64,000 bases of DNA, from NCBI RefSeq assembly GCF_932526225.1, contig NC_064047.1, forward strand, positions 5,827,501-5,891,500, given 5' to 3'. This document shows, in pieces, positions 1-13,574 of the stretch (positions are counted from its first letter, which is position 1; the number at the start of each line of letters is the position of its first letter). Under the pieces are notes generated by a model that had not been told where the DNA came from, ran no database searches, and saw only the letters and a list, made by a program, of their open reading frames with translations. The DNA is from Nematostella vectensis. Lineage: Eukaryota; Cnidaria; Anthozoa; Actiniaria; Edwardsiidae. Both the position numbers and the translations under genes were made by a program.

Positions 1-225
1 GAAAAACAATTGAGAAAGTAATAATACTAGTTGATTTATCAAAATACCAAGGGTGAAAAGGAATCCGTTTCCATTGGCTTGTTTAAGGGCTATTTTAGTA
101 TTTTGGAAATTGAAATATAAAACTTTGCTTTTACATGGATAAATCGAGATTTCTACACATAATAATATCAAATAAAAAAGTAACAAAGGAATGCTTTATC
201 GGCATTTTAATAAAGCGGTACTTAC

Positions 226-3200
226 TTGTTGTACAGCACGAGATCGGGAGTCCACACCTGCAGGGGACTGACGTTAATCTCTTTGATTCCTCCATAAAAA
301 GTCTCATTCCATCGCAGAAAAGGGTTGTACCAGATCTGGAATGAGAATTACAGTTAACATAGACGCTCCTTTTAACGCCCAGCTTCCAATAAGCCCCTCC
401 GCCCCACCCCAATAGGTGAAAGTATGAAATAAGCGCCCCCTCTTCCCCTTAAGTAAAAAAGATTGAAATAAGCATCCCCGGCCTCTCTCTTTCAGTGAAC
501 AAAAAGCGTCCCCCTCTCCCCTTTAAGAAAAAGGATTGAAATAAGCGTCCCCGGCCTCTCCCCCTTTAGTGAAAAAGATTGAAATAAGCGTCCCCCTCTC
601 CCCCTTAAGTAAAAAGATTGAAATAAACGTCCCCCTCTCCCCCTTAAGTGAAAAAAATTAGAATAAGCGCCCCCCTCTCATCCTCAAGTGAAAATGATTT
701 AGTTTTTTCGCCCAAGCACTTTGCATGACAAACACCTTAATCATTATAATCCATTGTCATACATTACTGTCATACATACATTACATCATCATTATAATCA
801 AAATCCTCGGTAGAAATGAATCAACAGCTCACCTGTCTAACCCAGAAACTTGTTTTTATTATTTGATCTTTTTCATACTAAAAGGAAAGGAAAATAATAT
901 GTTATTATACGTCATTGGAAAAACACAGGATGGACTTGTAAAATGCATATCGAGTAACAACTTGAAAAATTGTCATTATATTGGCGACGATACTTGCCTT
1001 ATTTAGAAAGTGGCATATAGTATTCAATTTTAAAACAGCCAAAATAACTGAATAGTTAGCATGGTTTGGAAAAAAACCCTATGCAATTTATCTGCAATAG
1101 TTACTTATATCACCTAGAAAGCTAAGAATCTTCTATAAGAAACCAAAAAATTCAACACAGGGTGTCCGGTACTTTTCACAAAGTTAACACCACCAATATC
1201 TTGATATGTGACGTCATAGGCTGACCCATTTGCTGATTGGCTGTTGCTAAGCATTGACTTACCACGTCAATGATCTGGTGTACGGACATGCCGAGTACGA
1301 CGGTCACGTTCTCTCGTTTGTGGAACACAGGCCGTAGCTTGGGGTTGTAGCCCGCGAACAAGTCACGTGTCAGGCGACCTTCGTCGTCATCGATGATTGA
1401 TGGGCGGAATACTCCTGTGGTGGGGTGGGGTGTGGCAGTTGTCGAGACGCTATCTGAAAAAGGGGTTATCTCAATTAATTATCATGTTTATTTTTTAACT
1501 AACAAACAAGCAAACAAATAAACAAAGAGCATGGATAATAACATAGCATATAACACATAACAAGTCTAACGAAGAAAGGACATTACACAGCCAGTACTGT
1601 GGGCCAACGATATCTAAAAAATTACATTTAGTTGATTTCAGGTTTTGCGATATCATACGCGATTATGAAGCTTACTTAGTTCCCCTCGCACCCACACACC
1701 GATGGCGATGGCAGAAACAAAGGAACGCGTTAGATTCCCTTAATATCGTTAGCAAATCCGAGGATGGCAGCTCACGAGAGCTTTAGCACATTATAACCTA
1801 AAACTGAACAAGAAACATCTTACATCGTAAATAAAGGCATAATTCATTTTGATTACGACGTTACCTCTGGGAACATAAGGTGTCATGCAAACGCGTGACA
1901 AAGCAATGAAGAACAAAGGCTTAGAAGGCGGCCATGTACCGTAGACCTTATTCATAGCGTGCTGCACATGATGACGACATCTTTATACTACTACATCAAC
2001 ACACTAATTCCAAAGAGACGCAATCGCGATAAAGACCCCGATATTGTTGTTTTTAGCGAGCTCTGAGTGGCGTCACCGTATAAGCCAGCCCTGGGATCCT
2101 GGTTATTGCCTCCTCATTAATATTCGGGTACCTCAGGTTCCTTTGTATTGTACATTTCGTGAGATGGTGTTGGGCCGAAATCTCCAGCTTAGCCGTAAAG
2201 CTTTAACTGCTTTAACTGTGATTCAGTGTTTTTTTTTTTTTGGGGGGGGGGGGGGGGGGGAGAAGAAAATTCAGCCCAAAATTGTCGTTTTTCCCAAACG
2301 AGGTCACTTCCATATAAGGAAACTAATATATTCCTTATTTGGAAAAGCTGCATGATTCTTGCCATTTTTAAGTTTGTCGTATCGCAGGTGCTTCTTAAAC
2401 TTTATGACTTGTAATCAGAAAAAAAAAAACAGTGACTGTGACTATCTTTAGTCAATGCAGAAGGTCTTTAAAGAGAAACTTAGATTCATCGGTCCTCCAA
2501 AACGACGTTTTCTTCATATGGAAAAGGGGTGGGGGGGGGGGGGGGGCAGACAGAGATCATACACAAGTATACCAACTTTTTTGCGCTATTCCTCACTACG
2601 TTTTTAGTGCTGTTAATCGCACTTGAAGTGGACAGCTGTACGTTTACTCAAATCTTTAAAATGTGTATAATAAGCCGCGTATAGATTGTTCTTATATATT
2701 GTTTATTTAACATTTATTTTGCTAAATTGCTTGCGAGAATTTATGGTATATATTTATTTTATAGGTAATTTAATTTAATAAATAATTAAATTTAACGGGA
2801 TATTGTTTATCAATCTTGATTATAGTATACACGATATATTATGTTGTCTTAAATTTTTATAAATTCTTTTCGAAAAAAATACACTGCTCGCATGCAAGGG
2901 TACTCCCATACTTAAGGGCTTGAATAAGGCCATTTACTAAAAGGAATGGTAAAATAATAGCACCTCCTCTCATGGCTACCAGAGGCTCCAAGCCTGGCTA
3001 TTCAAGTGGGAAAGTGCAAGGGTATACAACGACCCCCCCCCCCCTCCCCAAAAACACGTTAAAATGGCATATTCCGTCGTTTGAATATGTTCTGATGCCG
3101 AAAATATCCATTATAAAAGTTGCTGTAAAAAATATCTGTTCCTTTTTCTCGGGAGGGACTATTCCTTTTTTCCCAGCCAGCAGTGGTTAGGCATTTTAGC

Positions 3201-4877
3201 ACATGAATAATTGCCCGTATAACCGATCGGGACGATTTTTTCCCAAGCATCCGCTCAAGCGTCCCAAAGAATATTCCCAGCACAACTAGTTCGACTCCAC
3301 AAATTTGCCAGCATAATCATTCGGGACTTTTTTTTTTTCAGCAACCGAGGAGTCTAAAATCTTCCCAGTCAGCATCAAATCTGTTTCCAGGCTGCGGAAC
3401 AGATTTTTTTTAGCGGAAGAGATCCGTTTTGTGCCCTTGAAAGTGTTATATAAACAATTTGGAAAATTATTCTAGTTAAATTATATGAGAGTTTTTCTTT
3501 GGGGATTATATTCGTAAAAAGCTAACGGAAAAATGGTAGAAATCGATTGAAAAAAACTTCGTTTGTGTGCGTTTTAAGTGTCTTTTTATGTTCAAGATCG
3601 CTTAGTCGCTGTGTTTGTGTATGGTGATAAAAAACAGAGACCTGCCCCAAGGCGTACATAGCTTATATTTTCAACCATGTGTTTCCTTGTTACAGCGAAA
3701 TCATGCAAGTTATCATAGTCGTAACTCAAGGCGACGGCTTATAGCCAGAGGGGAGGTGGGGAATTCACTAGAGAGGATTCAAAACAGCACACATAAAGAA
3801 CGTTAGGTAAAGGAAGAAGAGTTCTATTATCCTTTAGAACACTCGCGTAAAGTCTATATTATTCGAATCTCCAAAAAATACAAGATAAGTTTTAAAGGAT
3901 AACAATCTACATGAATAGATTATTTGAAGAGAAATGGAAAACACTTCGAGTAAGGGATGTCCGAGGCTCGAGTAATCCGGTGCACCTCTCGTTTGAGAGC
4001 TTTGTTTGATACATGAGAGGTGAAATGTTACCAGCTCGAACCAGCGGGTTCCCCGCCATGCAGAATTCCAAGACAGAGAGGTTTCATGTCATTAGACACG
4101 AAGAGTGTGTTTCGCCTGAAGGGATGGTAAAATGTGCCCTCGCTCTACCCGAAAACATGACGTACAGAAGACTTAACGTTAGAAAATTACGTGTTGAACA
4201 CGAAAAAGGGGATTAACCTTAGAGGGAAGACCATTATTACTATCGCCCAAAGTATCACGTGTGATAGGAAAGACCCGAATAGTCAGTACTTCTTAGTTAC
4301 TCTAGTTACTCTACGGCAATAATCTTAAAGAAAAAAAACACTTGGCTCTTGTCGGAATTTTCCTACTGCGAAAACATTGTCATATGCCATGAAAAATTGA
4401 AAAGAATGCTTTGGGTTAAAATAATTGCATATTATTAATTCATTCTTAGTGTTTGGCTTAACGCATCTATGTTTTTGTCTTTACATATGGTTTAAATTTT
4501 ATGTTAAGATATTGTCACTGTTTATATAAGTAGCGCTCATAAGTTTGTTTGCCACGACCATCCGAGTTGGATTGAAAATAAATAGAAGTGTACAAATGGA
4601 TATTAATGGGAAACTCTCCACGTTCTTATTGAAGCTATTGATGAAAGGTTACATAGAGATATGCAGCTTGCAGGACAGTAGGAATACCCGGTTAAGTACC
4701 TGAGATTCATTCAAATTCGTGAGTTAAAACCGAGAGAAATATAAGTCGCAAAAAAAGTGAAAAGACGAAGGGGGTGAATTGGAAGGTAATGGTGTACTTA
4801 CTGGTTGTCGTAGGAATTGCCAGATACGGGCAAACATCCATGAACAGCAACAGAAAAATCAGCCATCCGTCTGCCAT
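226..4877 (-). CDS. Nicotinic acetylcholine receptor-like Cys-loop channel subunit, 5' part
   Basis: Four coding exons are visible, read right to left: 4877-4802, 1453-1263, 877-833 and 335-226 (76, 191, 45 and 110 nt); phases join without a break. The gene runs off the left edge. Exon 1 encodes a hydrophobic signal peptide starting MADGWLIFLLLFMDV. Exon 2 has the family N-terminal helix motif (RLTRDLFAGYNPKLRPV). Exon 3 encodes YEKDQIIKTSFWVRQ (loop D). Exon 4 encodes WYNPFLRWNE and VWTPDLVLYN. These are hallmarks of the ligand-binding domain of nicotinic-type pentameric channels. The 45-nt and 110-nt exons match exons 3 and 4 of vertebrate nicotinic receptor genes as I know them. The Cys-loop, vicinal cysteines and membrane segments lie outside the window, so alpha or non-alpha type and ion selectivity cannot be judged. 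Family call strong, subtype unknown. Confidence 0.9.
414..700. repeat. Degenerate ~40-bp tandem repeat in receptor intron 3
   Basis: Repeated units of the kind 'gattgaaataagcgtccccc' followed by a C/T-rich stretch and 'agtgaaaa' fill this span, between receptor exons 4 and 3. About seven diverged copies can be read. No coding potential is seen. Confidence 0.8.
2225..2262. repeat. Poly-T/poly-G tract
   Basis: A run of T followed directly by more than 20 G, at the left edge of a dispersed repeat copy. It lies in the large first intron of the receptor gene. A second long G run is at about 2527-2546. Confidence 0.9.
2258..2521. repeat. Dispersed repeat, copy A (pair with 8702-8970)
   Basis: About 265 bp align with few gaps to 8702-8970 in the same orientation, with shared blocks such as 'ggtcacttccatataaggaa' and 'cagtgactgtga' and a shared end 'cgttttcttcatatg'. 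No protein is encoded. It is probably a copy of a non-autonomous mobile element, class unknown. Confidence 0.75.
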
Positions 4878-7780
4878 TTCTCTCGGCGTTTATCACAAGT
4901 CCACGTATCGATCAAGCTTATCCGGTAGCGCTCTTCAAAGGAGACGACTGTAAGATAAAGACAATCGTTAATGGGCTTCCCAGACCTTCCAGCAGACGAG
5001 AAAGTTTAGGCAAAGCTGACATGATTAATCTTCTAGATGGTAAAAGAAAAGAGAGAATTCGCGCAGGTAAGAATTGAATTGAAGTGTGACGTGCATATTA
5101 ATGTTATCTTCGTTTTGAATGAATTCTTTAGAGGATCTAGTTTACACATACTTGACCTTACAGGGCTGTTATCGGAACTTAAAAATGAGCTAATTACTCG
5201 AGAAAGGATAAATCCAAGCTTTGACACTCAAGATATTCTTTTTCACCACAAAAATAATTATTAATTAAAAGAAAGACAAGTTAAACGATTAGATTACTTT
5301 GATTGTGTTAGGGAAAACTAGGATCACATTTTTTTCCGCGCCATTAGAAACTGATTAAGGGGACAAGAGCACTTGCATTTGTCATATGTTGTTTATCGGT
5401 TTTGTAGATTATTTTATTCAATACAAGTAACAAAGCATAGCACGGTCAGTCTTTTCCCAGAAAAAAAAATCATTTAAACTATTCGTTTGATTTTGGCGTA
5501 GGAAGGACGAATATGACTATTGGAAGACAAACCTTTAGGCAGAAATTGAGGCTGCTGTTCTTTACTACTTACTTCCTATCAAACACAGATGTTTTTTAAA
5601 CAAAATTCTCGAATTTCTTTCCGTGTGTTGGCAACATGGGATTCCCACGCACTTACTTTTGATAAGGATTTTTATAATTGCCGACATTTGATCACAGAAG
5701 AACGTAGCACCCCAATCATTCAGTGGAATCGGGACTTGTGGGTTTGAAACATATCAATCAATGGCTGTCGTTTTTCTAAATGGTCTAAAAGAGCCTGGGG
5801 CGAGAGCGCGGGAGACCTGTGATATTCTAAAACGTTAGGGACTAGGCTCCATATCCAAGTTGCCTGCCAGCAAAATATCGTAGGAAACACGAATTCCTGC
5901 AAGTGACCGGGTTACGTGTAAGTCGCGTGACCGGTTTACCTGTAAGTCGCGTGACTGGGTACGTGCAAGTGGCGTGACCGGGTTGCGTGTAGGTAGCATG
6001 ACTGGGTTACTTTTGTTTCGTGTTATTGGCGTGACCGTGTGCCATCGTGTCGTGTAACTGTCGTGATCGTTAACCTTGCATCTTGCACCGTGTTAAAGGC
6101 GGACACAGGTTCGTGCCGTGTAAATGGCGTGAACGTGTACGTTCGTGTCGTGGACGTAAAGGGCGTGACGGTGAATCGTGAAACTGTGCACGCTGTGTGC
6201 GTGTCGTCATCGTGTTTCTAAATGCATGTTGTGATTTCCCATTTTAATCTTGCCTCCACTATTTATCGGTTGAATCTAGTTATGTCGTGAAACCAAAACA
6301 TGATAACATCTCATCTAACCCTTGAACTATCTAAATTAAACATTTCCCGATGTCAAACCCAATTCCTAACAGAGCTTCTCTATAACCACACTATAACCAC
6401 AGCTTCAATCAGCATTGACCAAAAGAGATTGATACAACAAAAAGAGCTCCGATACAACAAAATTAAGGTGGCGATTTCTTATCTCATTTGCAAATTTGCA
6501 ACTTTTTTTATTCCTTTCCTAAACCATCTATGACTTTTTTACCGATCTGTAAATCAATTCTGATCTAAACAAACATGTCGGTATCTCATTAACTCTATCA
6601 CTCTGTATTGTCAATCGAGGTATCGCAAACAAGCCATTCGATCTAGCGTAGATAACGCCTTTTTCGCTGGACAAATCTCTCCTTTGATACGGCCTTTGCT
6701 TTTTAACCTTTTAGTTTGAGTGTCCTGGCAGGCGGAAAGTGAAAAAGCTTTTATGTTTGACAAGATTTTCTTACTGAAAACAGCCCTTTGTAACTTCAAG
6801 TTAAGGAAAGATACCAGAAAAAAAGGAAGGATAAAATCAATTCCAAGTAACTTGAACCTCGACAATTCGAACGGCCCCCGAACAAGTAATTTTTACTATT
6901 ATCACAACTCCCACCAAAATGCGAAATGAATCTCGAAAAACACCATTTTGCTAGTTGTTTCTTTGAATTTTAAGAAAGGTTATGTCATGTTCACCTTATT
7001 TTTACAACATATTAATGGCCGATTATAAATTAAATAAAAATCTATGCAATAGCAATTTTTCAACTAAAACTCTTCCAAAAAATTGGGACCTCCCGAAAAA
7101 TCTAACCAATTTTGATTCCAAAATTATTTCGAGATCATTGGATTCAACCTGTAGGTCTACACATACCTAACCGAAGCTGACACAGAACCAGGGCCGTCCC
7201 GGTTTGTTCGTAAAAACGCGTGTTTTCTGGGCTTGTTAAAGTTTGCTGTGTGTACCTGGGTATAACGATGTTGGTTTATAAAGCTTGTTAGTCTTAATCA
7301 CATCAAACGCACCGTTTTCTGTTCTCAGGTCTGGATAATAAGCTCGTTTGCGCTGATGATCACTTAAGCTAACAATTATCTGACAATATGGCAAGAAAAG
7401 GATGGTTCAGCCAATAACTGGTTTTCACCTCAAAGTTGCAAAATTACATTTCTTAAATCAGCAGACAATGTCATAGTGATGCTCTCGTGATTAAGGCCTA
7501 ACAGATGAATCTAGAACTATAAACTGCTTCCGGGCTTATTATGAAACCTTTAAGCGAACTTCGAATGGACATGCTCCTATATATATACCTTACTGAGGTT
7601 TTGTTGCTAAGTAAATAGTGTCGCAATGCATTATGGGCATCATTATTCTTATCTAGCTGTTTTGAACTTTCTCTTGATTTACAAAACTCAATATTTTGAA
7701 ATATTTCGGATCCTTTTAAACCCGAGAAAGCTTCTTCCAAAAATGTTAAAACACATCCAAGGGGTAATCAAAAATATATA
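4878..7780. other. Upstream of the receptor gene; no gene recognised
   Basis: Short open frames only, none resembling a known family and none joined by plausible splice sites. The part next to 4878 should hold the receptor 5' UTR and promoter. The span 5899-6200 is a degenerate repeat, listed separately. Confidence 0.6.
5899..6200. repeat. Degenerate GC-rich tandem repeat (~25-30 bp)
   Basis: Variants of 'gcgtgaccgggttacgtgta' recur with growing divergence from left to right. The small open frame over it (6039-6221) is valine/cysteine-rich and repeat-derived, so I do not call it a gene. Confidence 0.7.
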
Positions 7781-8025
7781 ATATAACTAGATACTATAAA
7801 TAGAAAATTAAAGGATAAGATAACTAGATACTGTAAATAGAAAATTAAAGGATAAGATAAATAGATACTATAAATAGAAAATTAAAGGATAAGATAAATA
7901 GATACTATAAATAGAAAATTAAAGGATAAGATAACTAGATACTATAAATAGAAAATTAAAGGATAAGATAACTAGATACTATAAATAGAAAATTAAAGGA
8001 TAAGATAAATAGATACTATAAAAAG
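7781..8025. repeat. 37-bp AT-rich tandem array
   Basis: About 6.5 near-identical copies of a 37-bp unit containing 'actagatactataaatagaa' and 'aattaaaggataagat'. Copies differ by single bases (ctagata/atagata), which suggests recent expansion. Confidence 0.95.
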
Positions 8026-11000
8026 ATAATATAGTATTTGCACTGGGGTGTCATCCAAACCCTTTCCACATGAAAAACCATGTTCTATTTCTCAAATTTT
8101 AATTTTTTTGCTTCACATGTCTGTGCGTTTTTTTACTCCCCTGCTTTTCAAGCTTACAAAATCCAATCGTGCATTTATTAGACTTGAATGATATGTATTT
8201 ATTTTATATATTGTATGTATGTATTATATATGTATTTATTTATAATAATTATCTAGCCTCACAGAGGTATCATTGTATTAAACCAAAATTAATTCCTGAA
8301 TTAGGAATATAAAGGGATAAGTGATTCCTGCTCATTAATTATATATTTTTATAAAATATATCTTATTCATTATGCGGAATTCAAAAAATTTACAGCTCCT
8401 CTTGTGACCATTATGATACAAAGCAGACAGTTCTCAAGTCTTCCCCTGCTAAGCCCGCGTGTGGTTAAAAGAAACAAAAAGGCGCCCGCGCTTGGCTAAG
8501 AAAAACACATAAGCAGCCGCTAACGACACAGTCAAAGAGACAACGTTTACCAATATCATTATCACAATTAACGTAAAATCGCTCGTGTTGAAATGGATAA
8601 TCAGCTTTTATTAAAAACGGGAACTTATAAATGAGAAAAGATGGGACACAATCGATAAGTTTAGCGAGAGGGGCGTTTTATTTGTTAAAAAACCTTCGTC
8701 ATATCAAGAAAATTAAGCCAAAAATTGTCGTTTTTGCCAAACGCGGTCACTTCCATATAAGGAAACTAATATATTTCTTATTTGGATGAAATGAATGATT
8801 CTTGTTATTTTTAAGGTCATTGTACCCCAGGTGCTTCGTAAATTTTATGTCTTGTAATCAAAAGAGAAAAACAGTGACTGTGACCATCTTTACTTACTGG
8901 AGAAAGCCTCTGAAAAGAAACTAAGAGTCCTCGGTACCAGACCCCCAAAACAACAACGTTTTCTTCATATGCAACCGCAATCTTGTCTCCTAGCAAAAGT
9001 GTAACAAAGCATCCATTTTCATCGGCTATTTTTTACCAAGCCATTGCGAGGTCAGTTTCTATCGAATTTGGCAAACGTAGCTTGTTTTTTTATGTTTTCG
9101 AATTTTTCCATCTCTGTAAGTAGATGAAAACGGCAACAAAGGTGTGGCTGATGAACGTTCTTCAATTTGATAACCTCTCTGTTCCCACTACTGCTCTTTA
9201 TAGAGCAGTACTCAGCAACACATTTTTTAATGCTTTCATGAAATATTGTAAGACAAATTATGTGTTGAAATCTCGAAGTAATAGAAACTAAAAACAAAGT
9301 TTTTCTCCAAAGTTATTCTCCAAATTTCGCGATTCTGCGAATTACCCGATGGAAATCGTTGCTTTCCCTCACGTTTTTAGCTAGGATAACAAAAATAACA
9401 CAGACAGATATTCTTTACGATTGTCGATCAGCTATGTCTGAAGCGAGTAAAGAGTCTCGTTTGTCATTCAACCAAGTGTTAAAAAAAACTATACTGCGCA
9501 GCTATAGGGGTATATATGATCTTAATTATCATACCATAAGGTGTGTTCACCCATATTTTTTTTTATAAAATTCGATTCCTTAGGGGCATGCAATCAAGGA
9601 ATTTGATATAGTTCTTATCAATTGAACCAGCCTGACATCAGGATTATTTTACCCCATAAAATATTATCACTTAAAATACAGACTTACTTTAACTTTGTCT
9701 GCTTCATTTGATGAGGATTAGTTTAAAATAGGCTTGTTAAACGGTTTTCCAAAGCCGTTCGTTCGTCTGGGTTACAAGTAAAGGATCTTATATTATGATT
9801 CAAGAACATTTCTCGTTAGTTTTAAGGATAAGTGAGTTTATGGCGTTCATTGTTTGAATTGTGGCAGTCATACCTCTTTCTAATTTCTCTTGTTGCAAAT
9901 CCCCCCTCCTAGACCCACGTAAAACCACAAAACGAGGAAGACGAGAGATTCACAATAATATGTCCAATATCGAATGGCAAGGTGCAAATGAATGAATCCT
10001 ATCTCGAGCACCATGGTATTACTACATGTAGTGTACTTGGGTAGAATACCGATTGTACATACTCAATATTCGGTAACAAATTTATCAATATGTCATCAGA
10101 ATTGAAAAATATTTACAACACAATCGATGGACGGAACTTCCCACGCATTTTTTTTTATTCTTAGTTTAGAAAAGTGCCTTTATTTAAAAAAATACAGATA
10201 AAATAGTGATAAATTGTAATATAAAACAGGGTGCATCTTAGATATAAATACTAGATGTTGAGCTTTTCGGTACGCAATTATTCCTTGCCTTTGGAAATCG
10301 CAGCTCAGTTATAAGTCTAACGGCTTTTTCAGAACATATTTATAAAATAGAGATTTCGTTTCATCTTACCTTGATGGAAAAGATACATCGAATATAAAAC
10401 ATTCAACTAGATCGGCCATAAACTTCACTGCCTTTTTTGGAGGTTTTATTAACTTAATTAATGTTTAATGGTGCGTCTGGGCTGTGTTCTTATCATCAGA
10501 ATAATGCCAAGTGCTAACACTGTTAGTTGATACCAGTTTAAACCTTGTTAAACTATAGGTAATGGTGAGATAGTAAAGGGAAAATTAGAAAGAGAAATAA
10601 TATAAAAAAGGCTTAAATACAGCCTAAAGTTTGAGCGGAGGCGAGATTGCAATTCATATCGAAATGTTCTTGAAACCGCTAAAATTACTCAGACTTTATC
10701 CTCCGAGGTATAGATCTTATCTGAAAACCATCATGTAATTAGTACTAATTGTTTTGCTTACACTGCAAATTACCATTAACCGCGTTTACTCGTGTTTTAT
10801 CTGATTGTTGTGGTTATTTGCTTTCCACAATCGATCCTCATTTTAAGTTAAAGATTCTGTTTATGAAATTTATTTGTTTATTTCTTCTTAGTAAAACACC
10901 GGCAGATGCTGCGGCGCAATGGAGTATGGGAAGCAGGCAGGGTCGCAAAGGAGCATGGGAGGCAAGATCTGACGCAAAGGGGAATTCTGGTTGAGCTATG

Positions 11001-11600
11001 TGCAGGCAGGCTCAAGATAAACAAATTTCTATTCATTGATTCTATTCATATTATTCATTCATATTATTTCTATTGGTTGAACAATGTTGTCTATAATGAT
11101 GTCTAAAAACGTATGAAATCCGAGCAGGATATAGGCGGCGTACCCAGGATTAGCCGAGGGAGGGAAGGGGTAGGGGGGGGGGGGGGGGTGGGGGGGTGCA
11201 GTCGTAGGTATGGAAAAAGCATAGTACTTGACGATTCTTAAATAAGAAATGACCCATTTTTTGGCCGCCATGGGCGGGGAAGGTGCCCGCGCACCCTAGG
11301 CGGCGTACCCCCCTGTGTACGCGCCTGGGATAGTCAAATTAGAATAACAGCAATATCTACCATGGCCTAAGCTAGGAGATTTGGTCTGCAAAAAGGAAGC
11401 CTCGATGATTTCTTGTCTTTAGGGGACTCGTTTTTGGAGATTTTTGTATTTTTTTAAATCGACTCTACGACTCTAATGACAACCCCCACCCCTCCCCTGC
11501 GTATTACGCTCTCGCTAGTAATATTCAAGGGGGGATTGGTTTTCAAGAGGTTTCTCCCTTAACTGCGTTCACATATTTATAACATGCCGGTTTGCTTCAG
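8026..11600. other. Intergenic; no gene recognised
   Basis: Holds the second copy of the dispersed repeat (8702-8970) and, near 11130-11320, a GC-rich repeat with a long poly-G run (about 11167-11197) and the phrase 'ggcggcgtacccccctgtgtacgc'. I see no credible exons on either strand. Confidence 0.55.
8702..8970. repeat. Dispersed repeat, copy B (pair with 2258-2521)
   Basis: Same orientation and about the same length as the copy at 2258-2521. The pair is not a set of LTRs: the 6.2 kb between them holds a receptor exon and no reverse transcriptase or protease. Confidence 0.75.
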
Positions 11601-11619
11601 TTAAACTTCATCGGCAATA

Positions 11620-12895
11620 CAGCTAGTTAATGAACGTTGCCGGTCAAAGAGCGCTCTGCCGCACGCGCCCATACCGCGAGATGGTATGGGTAATATCATT
11701 GTTTCAAGCTCTGCCATCCTTCACCGCCGACACGAACTTCGTTCAACGCTATCAGGATGGCAGTACAGTCTGATAATTGTCTAAATATATATCTTAGCTT
11801 CCTTAAACAATAAAACAAGAGTGGGTTTGACACCTATCCTGTAATTACACTAAGTAGTTACAATAAAAGAAAACCTGCTGGAAAAGTGTCTGAAAGAAAA
11901 ATCAACGACGACGGCGACCGAATGCAGGAAGAACGTGATCCCCCAAAAGTTTTCATACTTTGCGCTCAATTTTAAGCTAGTTTTGATAAAATTCACTTAT
12001 ATATTCCCCAAAAACTATAGTAAAGCCTAGTTTCTTATTTCTAACATAGCGAACAAGGATAAATCTAGTTCTTAGTTCAGCGCACACGTTCCCGTCCTCC
12101 GTGAAACCTGGAGTTTTCGCGTTGTAGTTTGAAGGAAAACACGGCTGAAATGTATCACACAGAATCCATTTAAGAGTTTCAGAGTATATTTCACGGCTGG
12201 CTCTTCGAAAGTCTCAATTGTCTTCTGTCATCGCCGTTCGCGTCTGCCGTTGTCGCTGAAGTCCCTATTTTTGCAGATACCATTTTATTCTACGCGGGGG
12301 CATAAAAAGAAATGACGCGCAGTGTCTTTAATAGATACTCCAAGAAACTGCACCATGACAACTCGCCAGCCAAGGACTTCACTATATATAGCTATTTTTG
12401 TCCCTATTTTTGCAGATACCTTTTACAATTGTACGCGGCACATAGAAAGAAATGCCGCAGTGTCTTCGATAGATAATTCTAGAAACTGTACCATCCAGAT
12501 AACTTGCTAGCGAAGGTCTTCACTATATATAGCTATTTTTGTCCCTATTTTTGCAGATACCTTTTACAATTGTACGCGGCACATAGAAAGAAATGCCGCA
12601 GTGTCTTCGATAGATAATGCTAGAAACTGTACCATCCAGATAACTTGCTAGCGAAGGTCTTCACTATAAGACTGCGTCATTTTTACCGAAAATCTGTTAC
12701 AATATATATTACCCATACCACCTCGCGGTATGGGTGCGTGCGGCAGAGCGCTCTTGGACAACGTTTATTAAAATGGCTGTATAAGACTGTGTCATATTTA
12801 CGCCCTGAAAACAAACTGAAAACTCTGAAACAACATATAATATTACCCATACCACCTCGCAGGATGGGCGCGTGCGGCAGAGCGGTCTTAGACAA
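11620..12895. mobile_element. Inverted-repeat element with internal tandem repeats
   Basis: Left arm near 11640-11695 ('gagcgctctgccgcacgcgc' then 'ccataccgcgagatggtatggg') is repeated inverted near 12705-12765 and again at 12840-12895. The arms contain a small hairpin (cccatacc...ggtatggg). Between them lie three copies of a ~140-bp unit (12258-12660) with the shared block 'gtccctatttttgcagatac'. This looks like a fold-back or MITE-type non-autonomous DNA element with an extra terminal copy. No transposase is seen. Confidence 0.7.
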
Positions 12896-13369
12896 AGTTT
12901 ATTGAAATAGCTGTAAAATGCAGGGCCACCTCGACTCGAACGCAGTGCTTATGACCACAGCTTAGATCCATGTGGGACCTAAAGTTGCGACCGGCTTGTG
13001 CGAACCACGCATGCGCCCTTTACTAGTAAGTCCACTTATTCAAATATAAGCATTATTATGCACGGGTGGTGTATAACACAACGCTAAAAGTATCAAAAGA
13101 GGCCCGCCCTCCCAATTCCCCTCTTATTGTAAGTTTATTTCCGGGTTTTCGTTCTTTAGGAGACTCTCCATCTCATATTCAAATATACACTGCCATGCAA
13201 AGCGACTGTGCTCTTAAGAGAAATTTATAGGAGGTAAGATAATTTCTTCGGTGATTTCTTCACATTGTTAATGAAGACTCAGATTATTTTATTAGTGGCT
13301 ATCAATAAAAGATTCGTCGGAGTCTCTGAGTGTCATTCTTAATGGGCAAACGAGTCAACAGAACAATCT

Positions 13370-13560
13370 TCAGGCCCGTTGCAAGTGGGGGGGGAGGGGG
13401 GTCGTGGTTCGACCCCACACGACTTGAATGTCCGCCCTGATGAAGGAAAATTGAGTACCACTGCAAGCTAGGACGAGCTACCTAAGAAAAAATGGTCCGC
13501 TAAAATGGGTAAACGAACCCCTCCGTTCAAAATCCTGGCTACGGGCCTACTCCCACCGTA
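13370..13560. repeat. Dispersed repeat ending in 'cctggctacgggcct'
   Basis: Shares blocks such as 'gaaaattgagtaccactgca' and 'cgccctgatgaa' with 44930-45090. A poly-G run starts both copies. A family of interspersed elements of unknown class. Confidence 0.7.
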
Positions 13561-13574
13561 TCCTTGGGTTATAG

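Noticed and set aside
2258-8970. LTR retrotransposon with LTRs at 2258 and 8702
   Set aside because: No reverse transcriptase, protease or integrase between them, and a receptor exon lies inside the interval.
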